A stretch of DNA of 36,322 bases from Tieghemiomyces parasiticus (GCA_027575765.1 JANBPT010000429.1:1-36322), one strand, 5' to 3'. Shown: positions 1-8,668, numbered from the stretch's first letter. Numbers and translations: made by a program. The notes: generated by a model not told the origin, from the sequence alone.

Positions 1-7
1 GCCTATC

Positions 8-868
8 ATGTCGCACGATGCGGGCTCCATCCAGGAGCCATCCGAACTGCTCCGAATCCTCGTCGAATCATTGTCCCGAAACCAAACCGAGGGCGCCCAA
101 CGGCTGCCCGGCGCCCAACTCATGCCATTTGCTGGTACCAGGCGTGAGAACGTTGAGTACTGGTTACTCTCTGTGGACCTATACTGTGAGGCTCAAAGCA
201 TCCGCGACGACCACCGGAAGGTAACGCTTGCTGCGAGCGCACTACGAGACGAGGCCCTGGGTTGGCTATACCTGTTTCGACGGGAAAACACCATCATCAC
301 CTGGCCTATCTTTGTGGATGCCCTACGAGAACGTTACAGTGGGCCTCGCACAAAGGCCACTTTGAGGGATCGACTGGCCAATCTTACCCAACGCGGATCA
401 GTGTGGGAATATTCCCGAGAATTGTCCTCCATTGTAGCCTCCCACGGGGGAATCACCGCAGACGAAGCAGTGGACCGGTTCACACGGGGCCTGAAACCCC
501 ACATTCGCGCACACGTAGCGGCGCAAAATTTCACCAGCCTAAACGCGGCCATCATGTTTGCAGAGCGATTTGACGCGGCACTGGGTCCCAGACACGAAAC
601 CAGTCGCGTTGCGCAACCAGCCAATGGGACGACGGGACGCCAGGAAATTATTCCCATGGAACTTGACGCGGTCCACGCGCAGAAGGGGAGACGCCACCCT
701 TTCAAAGGGAAATGCTACAACTGCGGCCTGGACGGACATATGGCCTGCCAGTGTACAAGACCCCGCAAGCAGGTCAACGCCATCGAGGCGGGAAAAGAGG
801 AGGGGCGGGACGACGACCAGGACTCGACCTGCCCCAGCGAGGCCTCCGCCACGTACCTGGAGCTGTGA
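8..868 (+). CDS. Gag polyprotein (capsid-nucleocapsid) of the Gypsy element
   Basis: 286 codons from the first ATG in the window; a start further left cannot be excluded because only seven bases precede it. The middle resembles the retrotransposon Gag family (a WLLSVDLYCEA-like helix, then LRDEALGWLYLF and FVDALRERYSGP). A CCHC zinc knuckle, CYNCGLDGHMACQC, sits at residues 236-249, as in nucleocapsid domains that bind the genomic RNA. The ORF is uninterrupted, in contrast with the downstream pol. It ends at a TGA (866-868) inside the overlapping pol frame, which lies one base back. Expected role: assembly of the virus-like particle in the cytoplasm. Confidence 0.88.
   Translation: MSHDAGSIQEPSELLRILVESLSRNQTEGAQRLPGAQLMPFAGTRRENVEYWLLSVDLYCEAQSIRDDHRKVTLAASALRDEALGWLYLFRRENTIITWPIFVDALRERYSGPRTKATLRDRLANLTQRGSVWEYSRELSSIVASHGGITADEAVDRFTRGLKPHIRAHVAAQNFTSLNAAIMFAERFDAALGPRHETSRVAQPANGTTGRQEIIPMELDAVHAQKGRRHPFKGKCYNCGLDGHMACQCTRPRKQVNAIEAGKEEGRDDDQDSTCPSEASATYLEL
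790..835 (+). promoter_or_regulatory. Candidate -1 ribosomal frameshift signal between gag and pol
   Basis: G_GGA_AAA at 790-796 fits the X_XXY_YYZ slippery rule in exactly the gag phase. After a 5-base spacer (797-801), bases 802-809 can pair with 828-835 as an 8-bp stem (one G-U) around an 18-base loop. A -1 slip here leaves gag frame 2 and enters frame 1, which is open through protease and dUTPase. Heptamer, spacer and stem are read directly; activity is inference. Confidence 0.68.
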
Positions 869-1965
869 TAGGGGTGGCCGAAGCCACCCTCCCGACGACC
901 ACGGGCCACGAGCCCAAAACGGCACCGCTCCTAATTTTCGACATGGTAATAAAGTCCACCGCAGTGAACTGCCTCTTGGATAGTGGGTCGACAAATGACT
1001 TTATTTCAAGAGAATGTACCCAGCGGTTGGGCCTACCGAAATGGAAGTGCCGGGCGGCGCTAAAAGTTAGGGTCGCCAACGACGAATTGATGACGATCGA
1101 CGAGTACACCAAGTTCGAGGCAGTCGTCGACGGTCACCGCCACCAAATCACAGCGTATATTTTCAATCACCCTACCTACGACGTTTTAGTGGGCCAACCG
1201 TGGATTCGAACCCACGCCCCCGAAATTGACTGGGCCAAAGGGAGGCTACGCCTGCAAAAGAGGATGGGAAATTCTCTCATTGGTCAAGACGCGGCCCCGG
1301 GCCTGAGCGAGAACGCGAGTACCTTACAAGTTACGGGAATTCCCCAAGGGACTTTACACACGCACCAGACGAGCGTTCCGGCTATGCCCGACATTATCGA
1401 ATACCGGGTAAAACCGGGAACGTTACCGCCGCGACGAAATCACGATTCGGACGCGGGAATCGACCTGGCTAGCCACGCAGACGCGACCGTCTACCCGGGG
1501 AAGACGCTACGGTTACCCCTAGGGCTGCAAACGGGGCCACCCGAAGGATCGTACCTCCAGCTGCACCTACGATCCAGCTGGGCAAGCAAGGGCCTAACCC
1601 TGGGAGGCGGAGTCATTGACAGTGGATACCGCGGGGAAATACAGGTGGTACTGACCAACGCCAGTAACCAAGATGTTAGCATCCGCAAGGGAGACTATGT
1701 GGTACAGGCCATGTACCACACCCTAAGCCCTACAAAATGGATGGAGTGCGCCCGCCTGGGCGAGACCACGCGAGGGACCTGGGGATTTGGGTCCACTGAG
1801 GAAACACCCACCATCAAGATTATCAGCGCCCTCCAATGTAAACGGGAATTACGCGACCCAGGCCAACCCAGTTTTTTATTAACCGTGAGAACAAAAAAAA
1901 CGGGGATTGACAACCCCCTGCAGGATGCCCCGGAAATGATCGTCAAAGCCCTGGAACCGTATTGA
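790..1965 (+). CDS. Pol N-terminal part: aspartic protease plus dUTPase
   Basis: Frame 1, reached by the -1 slip; it needs no start codon of its own. Protease: LLDSGSTNDFI near 970-1005 carries the catalytic D-S-G, and DVLVGQPWI near 1180-1206 is the later conserved strand typical of retrotransposon pepsin-like proteases. Then a trimeric-type dUTPase with all five motifs in order: DAGIDL (1450-1467), RSSWASKG (1570-1593), GVIDSGYRGEI (1609-1641, catalytic Asp at 1618), GDYVVQ (1690-1707) and RGTWGFGSTE (1771-1800). dUTPase hydrolyses dUTP to dUMP and keeps uracil out of cDNA. The frame closes at TGA 1963-1965, where related Pol proteins would run on into RT, so this stop is probably a lesion. 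Odd point: Trp in motif 5 where Gly is usual. Confidence 0.87.
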   Translation, partial: GKRGGAGRRPGLDLPQRGLRHVPGAVIGVAEATLPTTTGHEPKTAPLLIFDMVIKSTAVNCLLDSGSTNDFISRECTQRLGLPKWKCRAALKVRVANDELMTIDEYTKFEAVVDGHRHQITAYIFNHPTYDVLVGQPWIRTHAPEIDWAKGRLRLQKRMGNSLIGQDAAPGLSENASTLQVTGIPQGTLHTHQTSVPAMPDIIEYRVKPGTLPPRRNHDSDAGIDLASHADATVYPGKTLRLPLGLQTGPPEGSYLQLHLRSSWASKGLTLGGGVIDSGYRGEIQVVLTNASNQDVSIRKGDYVVQAMYHTLSPTKWMECARLGETTRGTWGFGSTEETPTIKIISALQCKRELRDPGQPSFLLTVRTKKTGIDNPLQDAPEMIVKALEPY

Positions 1966-3441
1966 CAGACGGTATTTGGGCCAATGCCCCCGGGGCTCCC
2001 CCCCACTTGCCATGTGGACCACCAGATCAAAACCACCACGGACCGCCCAATTGCGCAGGCCCCATACCCATTACCCCAGCGCAACCTACAAGAATTACGC
2101 GCCCAGCTAGACGAATACCTTGCCAAAGGGTGGATACAACCGGGATCCTCCCCCTATGGCACCCCAGTGATTTTTGTACCCAAGAAAGACGGAACACGGC
2201 GCATGTGTATTGACTACCAAGCCCTGAATAAGGCCACGGTGAAAAACTGGTACCCGCTCCCCAACATAGCCAAAAGTTTTGCATGCCTGGCAGGATCTCA
2301 GATTTTCTCTAAGATCAATCTGAAGTCTGGTTACCATCAGATCCGGATTGCCAGGGACAATGTACCAAAGACCACGTTCAATACCCAGTACGGACAATAC
2401 AAATTCCTTGTCATGCCATTCAGACTCACCAACGCCCCAGCCACGTTCCAAACATTGATGAATTCAATCCTACAGCCGTTTTTGGATACTTGTGCTATGG
2501 TTTATTTGGATGATATTCTAATTTTTAGCAAAAATTTGGAGGATCACGCCAGGGACCTAACACAAGTCCTAGACGCGCTAGCGGAGGCAAAATTAGTTGC
2601 CAACCTGGCAAAGTCGGAGTTCTGCCGGGAAGACATCAAGTACCTGGGCCACTGAGTATCAAAAGAGGGCGTACAAGTTGATCCGGCAAAAACGAAGGCC
2701 ATGCGCGAGTACCCAGCCCCAAAAACGGTAAAACAACTACAATCATTCCTAGGCCTGACAAACTATTACCGCACCTTTGTGCCCGAGTACGCCGCAACGG
2801 CGGCACCCCTGACCGACCAGCTTAGGGGGAAGGGCAAGGACATTGAATGGAGCAACGAGTGCCAACGGGCCTTTGAGGCACTCAAAGGAAAGCTGGTCAA
2901 ACTGCCAATTTTATTATACCCAGATTTTGACAAACCATTTACCATGCAAACCAACGCCTCCACCGTAGCACTAGGTGCAGTACTCCTCCAGGACCACGGA
3001 CAAGGCCTCCAACCCATAGCATTCCTATCAAAAAGACTCAGCCCGACCCAATCAAGGTACCCAGTTTACAAACTAGAATTGTTTGCAATTGTTTATGCAT
3101 TGAAAAATTGGAGACAATATTTATATGGTCAAAAATTTATTGTACAAACTGATCATAAATCACTACAATTTCTAACTTTGGTCAAAAAACTAACACCAAG
3201 ATTGTATAGATGGCTAGAGGATTTATTGGAATTCAATCCGGAGGTTGAGTATCTGCCAGGGAAAAGACAAGTGATTGCGGACGCAATATCAAGGGCGCTG
3301 GAACCAACGATGGCACATATCAAAGTCCCAGATGAGGACTGGACGACATACCTCAAGGGGTACCTAGATGGTGATGCATGGCCAGCTCAGGCGGCAAGTT
3401 TCACAAAGGACAAGGTCGTAGCAGAGGCAAGCCATTTTTGA
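1966..3441 (+). pseudogene. Reverse transcriptase and RNase H, interrupted
   Basis: Same frame as protease-dUTPase, with TGA at 2653-2655 inside the conserved LGH-x-VSKEG segment and another at 3439-3441. RT landmarks: SSPYGTPVIFVPKKDG, MCIDYQALNK, TNAPATFQ and the YLDD box at 2503-2514. The motif A aspartate is Asn here (FSKINLKSGYHQ, AAT at 2317) and the usual Gly of MPFGL is Arg (AGA at 2422). RNase H follows from about 2930; its first catalytic Asp (family TDAS) is Asn (AAC at 2953), while LELFAIV, TDHKSL and ADAISR remain. Loss of the motif A Asp and RNase H Asp should abolish both activities even if the stops were read through. All of these changes are of CpG type. Confidence 0.9.
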
Positions 3442-4607
3442 TTAGTAGACAACACAGTGGTCCGGATTGTGGACGGCATGGACGTTGCGGTGGTGCCACC
3501 ACCACAACAAGTAGAAAACTTACAAAATTACCATGACGGACGCGGCCACGGAGGAACCAGGGACACCATCACACGCATGCAACCATTTGTGTGGTGGCCG
3601 GCATGGCAAAAGGACGTCAAAGACTACATACGGGTGTGCCCGCAATGCCAGAAGTACGGGCCAGACTACAAAGCACAAGACACCTCAAGGCACCCACTAG
3701 ATCTGCCATTAGCGCCATTTGTACGCTGGAGCATTGATGTGGTCGGACCGCTGACAACTACAGAGTGAGGCAACAAGTATATCATCACGGCCATGGAGCA
3801 CGCTACGGGATTTGCAGTATGCCAGGCAACACCAGACACCATCACAGAACAAATTGTCAAATTCCTGTATACAAAGATCATGTGCAAGTATGGAAGACCA
3901 GTGGAATTGTTATCCAACCGAGGGCCGCAGTTCCTAGCGGACATCATGGCACAGTTCACGGAACGGCAGCGGATCCACCACGTCCAAACCTCGGGGTACC
4001 ACCCCCAGACAAACGGGCGACTAGAATGTTTCCACCAATCCCTGAAAAACATGATCCGGGCCACGGTACCCAAGCCCAAGAAAGACTGGGACTGCTGGCT
4101 ACCCATGGTACTCATGTACCTGCAGTTGCAACTGTTGCAACGCACGGGCCATTCCCTGTTTACACTCATGTACGGGGTGCAAATGAACTTACCGGGGGAG
4201 CTGGTACAACCAATGTATGACCAAAACAGAAATCGATATTGACTACTAGCACGCGGACATGACACCGCAACTAGCCGCGCTACAACAAATGCGCAAGGCC
4301 AAGAACAAAGCAAGAAAGCAATGGAACAAACGAAATAGACTAGCAGCGGGTCCCGCAAAAGGATATAACGTAGGCAACAAAGTAATGGTAAGAAACAAAT
4401 TAGCTAGGTTGCTAGAACCAAAATGGTTTGGTCCCTTTTGCATCACCGCCAGCCTGCGGTGGAACATGTACACGCTAGAGACCCTAGACCACCACTTTGC
4501 GATTTGACCCATTCACGCAACGCGCCTGAAATTATGTCACGTGGCCCCCGCAACAGCCCACCACTGGTACCTCCCAGCCAGGTATAGGCGCGCCCTGAGG
4601 GGGGAGA
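3442..4607 (+). pseudogene. Integrase, interrupted
   Basis: The HHCC zinc region is seen at about 3526-3660 (YHDGRGHGG ... CPQCQK). The catalytic core has its first Asp at 3736 (SIDVVGPL) and its Glu at 4024 (GRLECF). The middle Asp of the family motif SDRGPQF is Asn (AAC at 3916); its spacing to Glu is the usual 35 residues. TGA codons lie at 3766, 4240 and 4505, and the frame moves from 1 to 2 between about 4243 and 4258. In frame 2 the C-terminal part is still recognisable, with KVMVRNKLARLLEPKWFGPF, the GPY/F module. No chromodomain follows. Normal role: joining cDNA to host DNA; this copy should be inactive. Confidence 0.9.
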
Positions 4608-4608
4608 G
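4597..4608 (+). other. Polypurine tract (plus-strand primer)
   Basis: Twelve purines, GAGGGGGGAGAG, lie directly against the TGTGAAGCC that opens the LTR. This is the expected place for the second-strand primer of an LTR element. Confidence 0.8.
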
Positions 4609-5086
4609 TGTGAAGCCAAGCACGGCTTATCCCTTCAAGGAGCTGTAATAGGCCGCGCCTATACAACCATCAAAAATAACAAAGGAAAAGATACCAGGCA
4701 ACCTCTGGGAGAGGCCCGGAAGAGACGGGGGGCCAGCCAGGCCCTCCACCAATTAGCGCTAATCCTGTAGTATAGTCATAGTATAAAAGCCGGGCCCAAG
4801 TATGCAACACAGGGCCCGGCAGCTTATTTTCCAATTCCTGTCCCATAGTGCCATCCGTTGGCACTATTCCGTTAGTAAAGTCTATTACCAATATTCTCTT
4901 AAGCTCGCTTGTTGGTAACCGTCTATAGATTTTATTTAAGGTTTTCTCCGTCAATAGTTAACCTATCAAACTTTGCGTTACAGATTCGGACAGCCCTGGT
5001 CCGACTGTATATTCCCAAACTCTCCACTTCGTCTTGGAGGTTCTTTTGAGCGCGGGACCGACTTCCAGATATTGGTCCGCTTTACA
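4609..5086 (+). repeat. 3' LTR of the Gypsy element (478 bp)
   Basis: It begins TGTGAAGC just after the polypurine tract. I end it at TTTACA (5081-5086), because the next bases, GAATTGTGGAGCTCAGATA, recur directly after two other LTR ends (5509 and, more diverged, 5969), and because the diverged LTR at 8169-8653 has nearly the same length (485). An earlier TTACA at 4978-4982 is the alternative end. TATAAAAG (4782-4789) is a good LTR promoter box. A strong stem-loop follows at 4789-4820 and a smaller one lies at 4613-4628. Confidence 0.75.
4789..4820 (+). promoter_or_regulatory. TATA-proximal LTR stem-loop
   Basis: GCCGGGCCC (4789-4797) pairs perfectly with GGGCCCGGC (4812-4820) around a 14-base loop, starting at the last base of TATAAAAG. 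With usual TATA-to-start spacing it would sit across the transcription start, so it could fold at or near the RNA 5' end. Equivalent stem-loops occur in four other LTR copies in the window. Confidence 0.7.
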
Positions 5087-5280
5087 GAATTGTGGAGCTC
5101 AGATAGTATCTGGACTCCTGAAGATTTCTGGTGGGCAGACACAACTAGCCAGACGCGTCAACGCGTTGCTAACCCCACCAGGGAAAAGCAAACGCGCCTC
5201 TAAAAGACATGGGGAAATCCTTACATGTGGAGCGTAGATCCAGCCAACCCCCCACCAATAGGCAACAGGATTTCCCATGG
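5087..5280 (+). repeat. Retroelement leader segment 1
   Basis: It starts GAATTGTGGAGCTCAGATA directly after the LTR. A TGG at 5093-5095 may open the primer-binding site (TGGAGCTCAGATA); I cannot name the tRNA. It ends near TTTCCCATGG, as does segment 2. A leader after what should be a 3' LTR shows head-to-tail linkage with a second element or an LTR-LTR recombination product. CpG is still present here. Confidence 0.55.
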
Positions 5281-5509
5281 TTCAAGTTTCATACTTTTCG
5301 ATTTTATTAGTTTCATCACCAGTTGCCAATATGTTCCTACCAGCCTAAACAACTGAGGCAACCAATACTAGGGTTTAGAAGAACATTGTTATTTTGTCAT
5401 ATATAAGGCCCAAGCTTTTACATCTAATAGCTTGGGGAGTGTTTTTCCCTACCCTGCCTTGGGGTACTTAGTTCTTTATAAAAACCATTTTACTTGCTTA
5501 TTCTTCACA
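5281..5509 (+). repeat. LTR remnant A
   Basis: The right end TTCTTCACA (to 5509) is followed by the same GAATTGTGGAGCTCAGATA leader start. TATATAA at 5400-5406 is followed by the perfect stem CCCAAGCT (5409-5416) / AGCTTGGG (5429-5436). A second TATAAAAA lies near 5478. The left boundary is uncertain. It matches remnant B over most of its length (TTTCATACTTTT, TTACATCTAAT, GGGGAGTGTTTTTCC and the flanks of these). Confidence 0.65.
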
Positions 5510-5690
5510 GAATTGTGGAGCTCAGATATAATCTAGCCTCTTGAAGAGACCAGAGGATCCCTTGTATAAGGCAACAACCTTTAGGTCACAGTAGAAGGCC
5601 AGCAATCCACTAGGGGAGGCAGAGAGGCCAATCCACAGGCACAAGACAATCCTCCAAAACCCTTGGCCAATAGTATCCCAAGTTTCCCAT
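5510..5690 (+). repeat. Retroelement leader segment 2
   Basis: The first 19 bases are identical to leader 1, then the two diverge; the end near TTTCCCATGG is shared. It is about the same length as segment 1 (181 against 194) and holds no CpG. Purine-rich AGGGGAGGCAGAGAG lies near 5610. No coding potential was seen. Confidence 0.55.
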
Positions 5691-5969
5691 GGCTGGGGTT
5701 TCATACTTTTTGATTTTATATGTTTCATACTTTAGGATTTATTTTGTTTCATCTACCAGGTTGCCAGCAGTACCTATTCAGCTAGGGCAACCTGAGGGCA
5801 CCATGGTGCATTATCATTCTAGTTTTGTGTTTAAGGCTGAACCTATTACATCTAATGGTTTGGGGAGTGTTTTTCCTGCCTTGCCTTGAGGCACCTAGCT
5901 ATCATTATAAAAACAACTATCTGTTCATCATAATATACTTTGCACCTTTTTCCCCACCAACACTTCACA
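5691..5969 (+). repeat. LTR remnant B
   Basis: The right end CACTTCACA (to 5969) is followed by GGAATGTGGAGCCC, a diverged leader start. The stem CTGAACC (5837-5843) / GGTTTGG (5857-5863) has two wobble pairs and a 13-base loop containing TTACATCTAAT, as in remnant A. TATAAAAA occurs near 5907. No CpG. Confidence 0.6.
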
Positions 5970-8168
5970 GGAATGTGGAGCCCTCACTTTGTTAGGTCTG
6001 CTGAAGGTTCTTTACCACTTGATATACCCATCAGTAAGTCTTGTTTTGATAGAACAATGTTGCCACCTGTGGGAATGGCATCTGCAAGGTATCCACCACT
6101 ACTCACTCATGTATAAGAGGTCATCCTGTATAGCATGGGAAATTCCACTGTAGGGTATGGGAATTCCTGCATATGTTTCCTCACTAGTTACCCTGAACCT
6201 ACCCTGGCAGTAGCACTTTAGGTGACATTACCTTTGGTCATATGAACATGAGTTTGACCTTAGAGAGACATTTAGATGGTTGTCCTATTGAGTTGCACAG
6301 GGCTTTTAATGAACTGAGCTCTCCTGTGCATGAGCCAACAAGGCCAAATGGTTGCAAGATAGAGAAGATATAAGGAGGGGGAGGCATGGGACACCATGAA
6401 GATAAAGTGAAGAGGATAAAATGATAACAGATGAAAACAGGAAGAGGAGACATGGTCAGGGTCCTCCTCAGCCTCTTTCCTATGTCCTCCTGGTAATATT
6501 GTGGTCTACCCTTCTGGTGTAGGTCTGGACACAAGTGAGTCATAACAGTTAGGGACAGAGGATATCCTTCAGGAGGTTGGTCCCTCTGGACTGCCTCCAG
6601 GGTCCCTCTGCCACAAACACTACACAATTGCCTAGACTGGTTGCTGACTAATACTGCAACCTGCTCTATTGTTATTGAGGTTATGTTCTTGAGAGACCAT
6701 TGTTCTGTTCCTTTACAGCCCTTGCCTTTCCATCCTGGATGAAGTGGTACCAATTACAGGTATCACCAATGCCCTTGCCATCTTGGGCATTACTTTATCA
6801 TATATATACCCTGAGCATCTGCTCTTCTATGTTCTGGGAGTGTTTTTCCCCTGCCTGACCTCCAGGCAACTTTTTAGAGTTTCCCTTGGTACTTGTGTCC
6901 CCTTCATCTTCCAATTAATCTACCTTAATGAAGCTCATCTTGACAACCTATTAAGATTGTGATTAGGCTACTGACAATACCTGACCTTAGGGTCTAATAT
7001 CTAGGTAACCTTCACTTTTTTTTGTGAATGGAGGTGGGATTGGTTCACAATGATTCCATTCATAGTTAGAAGTATGTGAAAAGGAAGATTGATTGAATAA
7101 AAGAACTAGTCTGGTCACAATCTGTTGTTTTATTAAAGAGACGTGCTAGATCTATTTGTAGTTGTCCAGGAGACAAGCATACAGAAAGATAGTCCGGTAT
7201 TTTTGCCACCCATAAACAAGGCTGCAAAACTGATGCACTAGTCTACTGCCTCTCCAAGCCACTATCCACCAATGGTTTCTAAACCTTTCTAGCAACCACC
7301 AGAGATACATACACTTGACCTCAAACTTCACCCCTTAGCATCCTATAGTAACTCAGGCCTCCGCCCTCCCCCATGATTCCCTCTCCTTTTCGCCATCTAC
7401 TACCCTGTATTTGCCTGGTAGTGCATAGCAATTGCCACCTATGGGTGGCCCATCTACTGTCAGTATCTAAATGCTGACACCCCACAGAAGCCTGCAAGCC
7501 ACCACAATGCCACACAGGAACAGGCACCGCCGCACCAACACCTACAATTAGCCAGGGTAACGCACCCGGAACCTTCACAACTAACTACCAAGACCCCAGC
7601 AAAGACCCAACTCCCCACACACTTCTCAGGTATATGAGCCTATCAACCTAACTACTGGTATTGCTTATCTTATACTGTATCTACCTTGCTTATGTTTGCA
7701 ATAAACCGCCCTTTGGGGTCTTGACCACCATATCTTCTCTTTGCCAATAAATCCTCTCTGGCTGGTCTACTCGTCCAGTGGGCGCCAGAACCCATTTCTA
7801 GGCATCACAGCATGCTAGCAGTAGATATAATAAAAAGAATAAGCTCATATAACTGTCTCTTTGATGGAGTGACAAGCTGTGGACAGTAACATGCGGCAAC
7901 CGGGTATCGTTACCAGAAGAGGTATTATTTCAAGCCATAGTATTTTTTTAGCTTGGTCATAGTGACTGCTACTAATGATGAATCATTTAGGGCCCATACA
8001 TCCACTGTAGAGTCAACCGGTCTGTTGATAGTATATTTTTATAATATATGTATAGCTTTTTGTCAAACCTAGGAATAAAGGGTCCCCGTTTTTCTGGAAA
8101 AAAAGTTTTATTCCGAATACTCTTTGCTTACCTTGTTGAAATCGAACTTAAGCAAGGTATGCCATATT
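5970..8168. other. Decayed repeat DNA without genes
   Basis: No gene is supported. The first part (to 7141) has no CpG dinucleotide. It includes a third LTR fragment around 6800-6890: TATATATA, then stem CCCTGAGCA (6809-6817) / TGTTCTGGG (6830-6838) with one mismatch, then GGGAGTGTTTTTCCCC as in remnants A and B. From 7142 CpG returns. At 7690-7800 two AATAAA-type signals precede GTGGGCGCCAGAACCC, which looks like an LTR end plus primer-binding site of another element type. Short ORFs here have no recognisable product. Confidence 0.6.
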
Positions 8169-8653
8169 TGCAATGCCGACTCCCGGCATTGACCCTTGAA
8201 GGTTTATAGGAGGTCACGGCTACAACTGGCAACAGCATAAAGCACGAAGCCCAATGAGATGGCCTTTAAAAGAGGCTCCAAAAGAGGAGGTGATGCAAAA
8301 ACGACTTTACAAAGTACGCAGATCATTTATGGACTGCATACTATATAATACTCCGGAACCAAGTACCTAATGCAGGTTCCACCAGCTTTTTACTTACAAT
8401 CCCATATACGCTTTTTATTATCCGCTAGTAAAGCTTTATTCTCCGTGATACCTACCTGTTTTCTGGTACTACCTTATGGTCATTAGTATCTTGCTCGGTT
8501 TTGTTAACTTTCCTCCGTGGAGGGTAGTTCGGTTTAACTATCGTTTAGTATTTCGGAATCCCCGCCTGCGGCAGCACATTGCTAATATCCCTTTAGTTTG
8601 TGCCGGTTGGTTTTGAGAAGTGTATTAGTTTTCATAGAAGTGTTCATTTCACA
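8169..8653 (+). repeat. Diverged second LTR of the same family as the 3' LTR (485 bp)
   Basis: It starts TGCAATGCC and ends TTTCACA. It aligns by eye with 4609-5086 at several places: the start (CCCTTGAAGG against CCCTTCAAGG), the TATA/stem region (TATAATA at 8344, GGAACC at 8355-8360, GGTTCC at 8375-8380, then CAGCTT in both), the CTAGTAAAG/TTAGTAAAG block, and the TTTTGAG segment near the end. Both hairpins of the main LTR are present with altered but pairing bases. No target-site duplication was found, so it may be a solo LTR or the 5' LTR of a deleted element. Confidence 0.65.
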
Positions 8654-8668
8654 TTTTTCTTGTCTGGT

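Larger units (their letters stand above)
1..5086 (+). mobile_element. Ty3/Gypsy LTR retrotransposon, 5' end outside the window, decayed
   Basis: Order seen: Gag with a zinc knuckle, protease, dUTPase, reverse transcriptase, RNase H, integrase, polypurine tract, 3' LTR. RT-RNase H-integrase order is that of Ty3/Gypsy elements. The 5' LTR and primer-binding site would lie left of base 1. Gag and protease-dUTPase are open; the rest of pol carries TGA codons at 1963, 2653, 3439, 3766, 4240 and 4505 and a shift of frame near 4243-4258. The element is therefore not autonomous as it stands. The body still has many CpG sites, unlike the repeats just downstream, so it looks younger than they are. No chromodomain was seen after integrase. 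Confidence 0.93.

Noticed and set aside
1963..4507. TGA as a sense codon (Trp) or programmed readthrough, because all six pol stops are TGA
   Set aside because: Host genes here use TGG for Trp, no exon contains an in-frame TGA, and the kinase gene appears to end at TGA. Arg (CGA) suits the aligned positions better than Trp, and nearby Asp-to-Asn changes show the same CpG pattern.
6238..6753. 171-codon minus-strand ORF in the CpG-free block
   Set aside because: No resemblance to any retroelement or host protein; it lies between LTR remnants in decayed DNA.
7150..7270. KTDALVYCLSKP-like reading that recalls the RNase H/ADALSR region of a Gypsy element
   Set aside because: Only a handful of residues agree and the flanks do not extend it; chance is likely.
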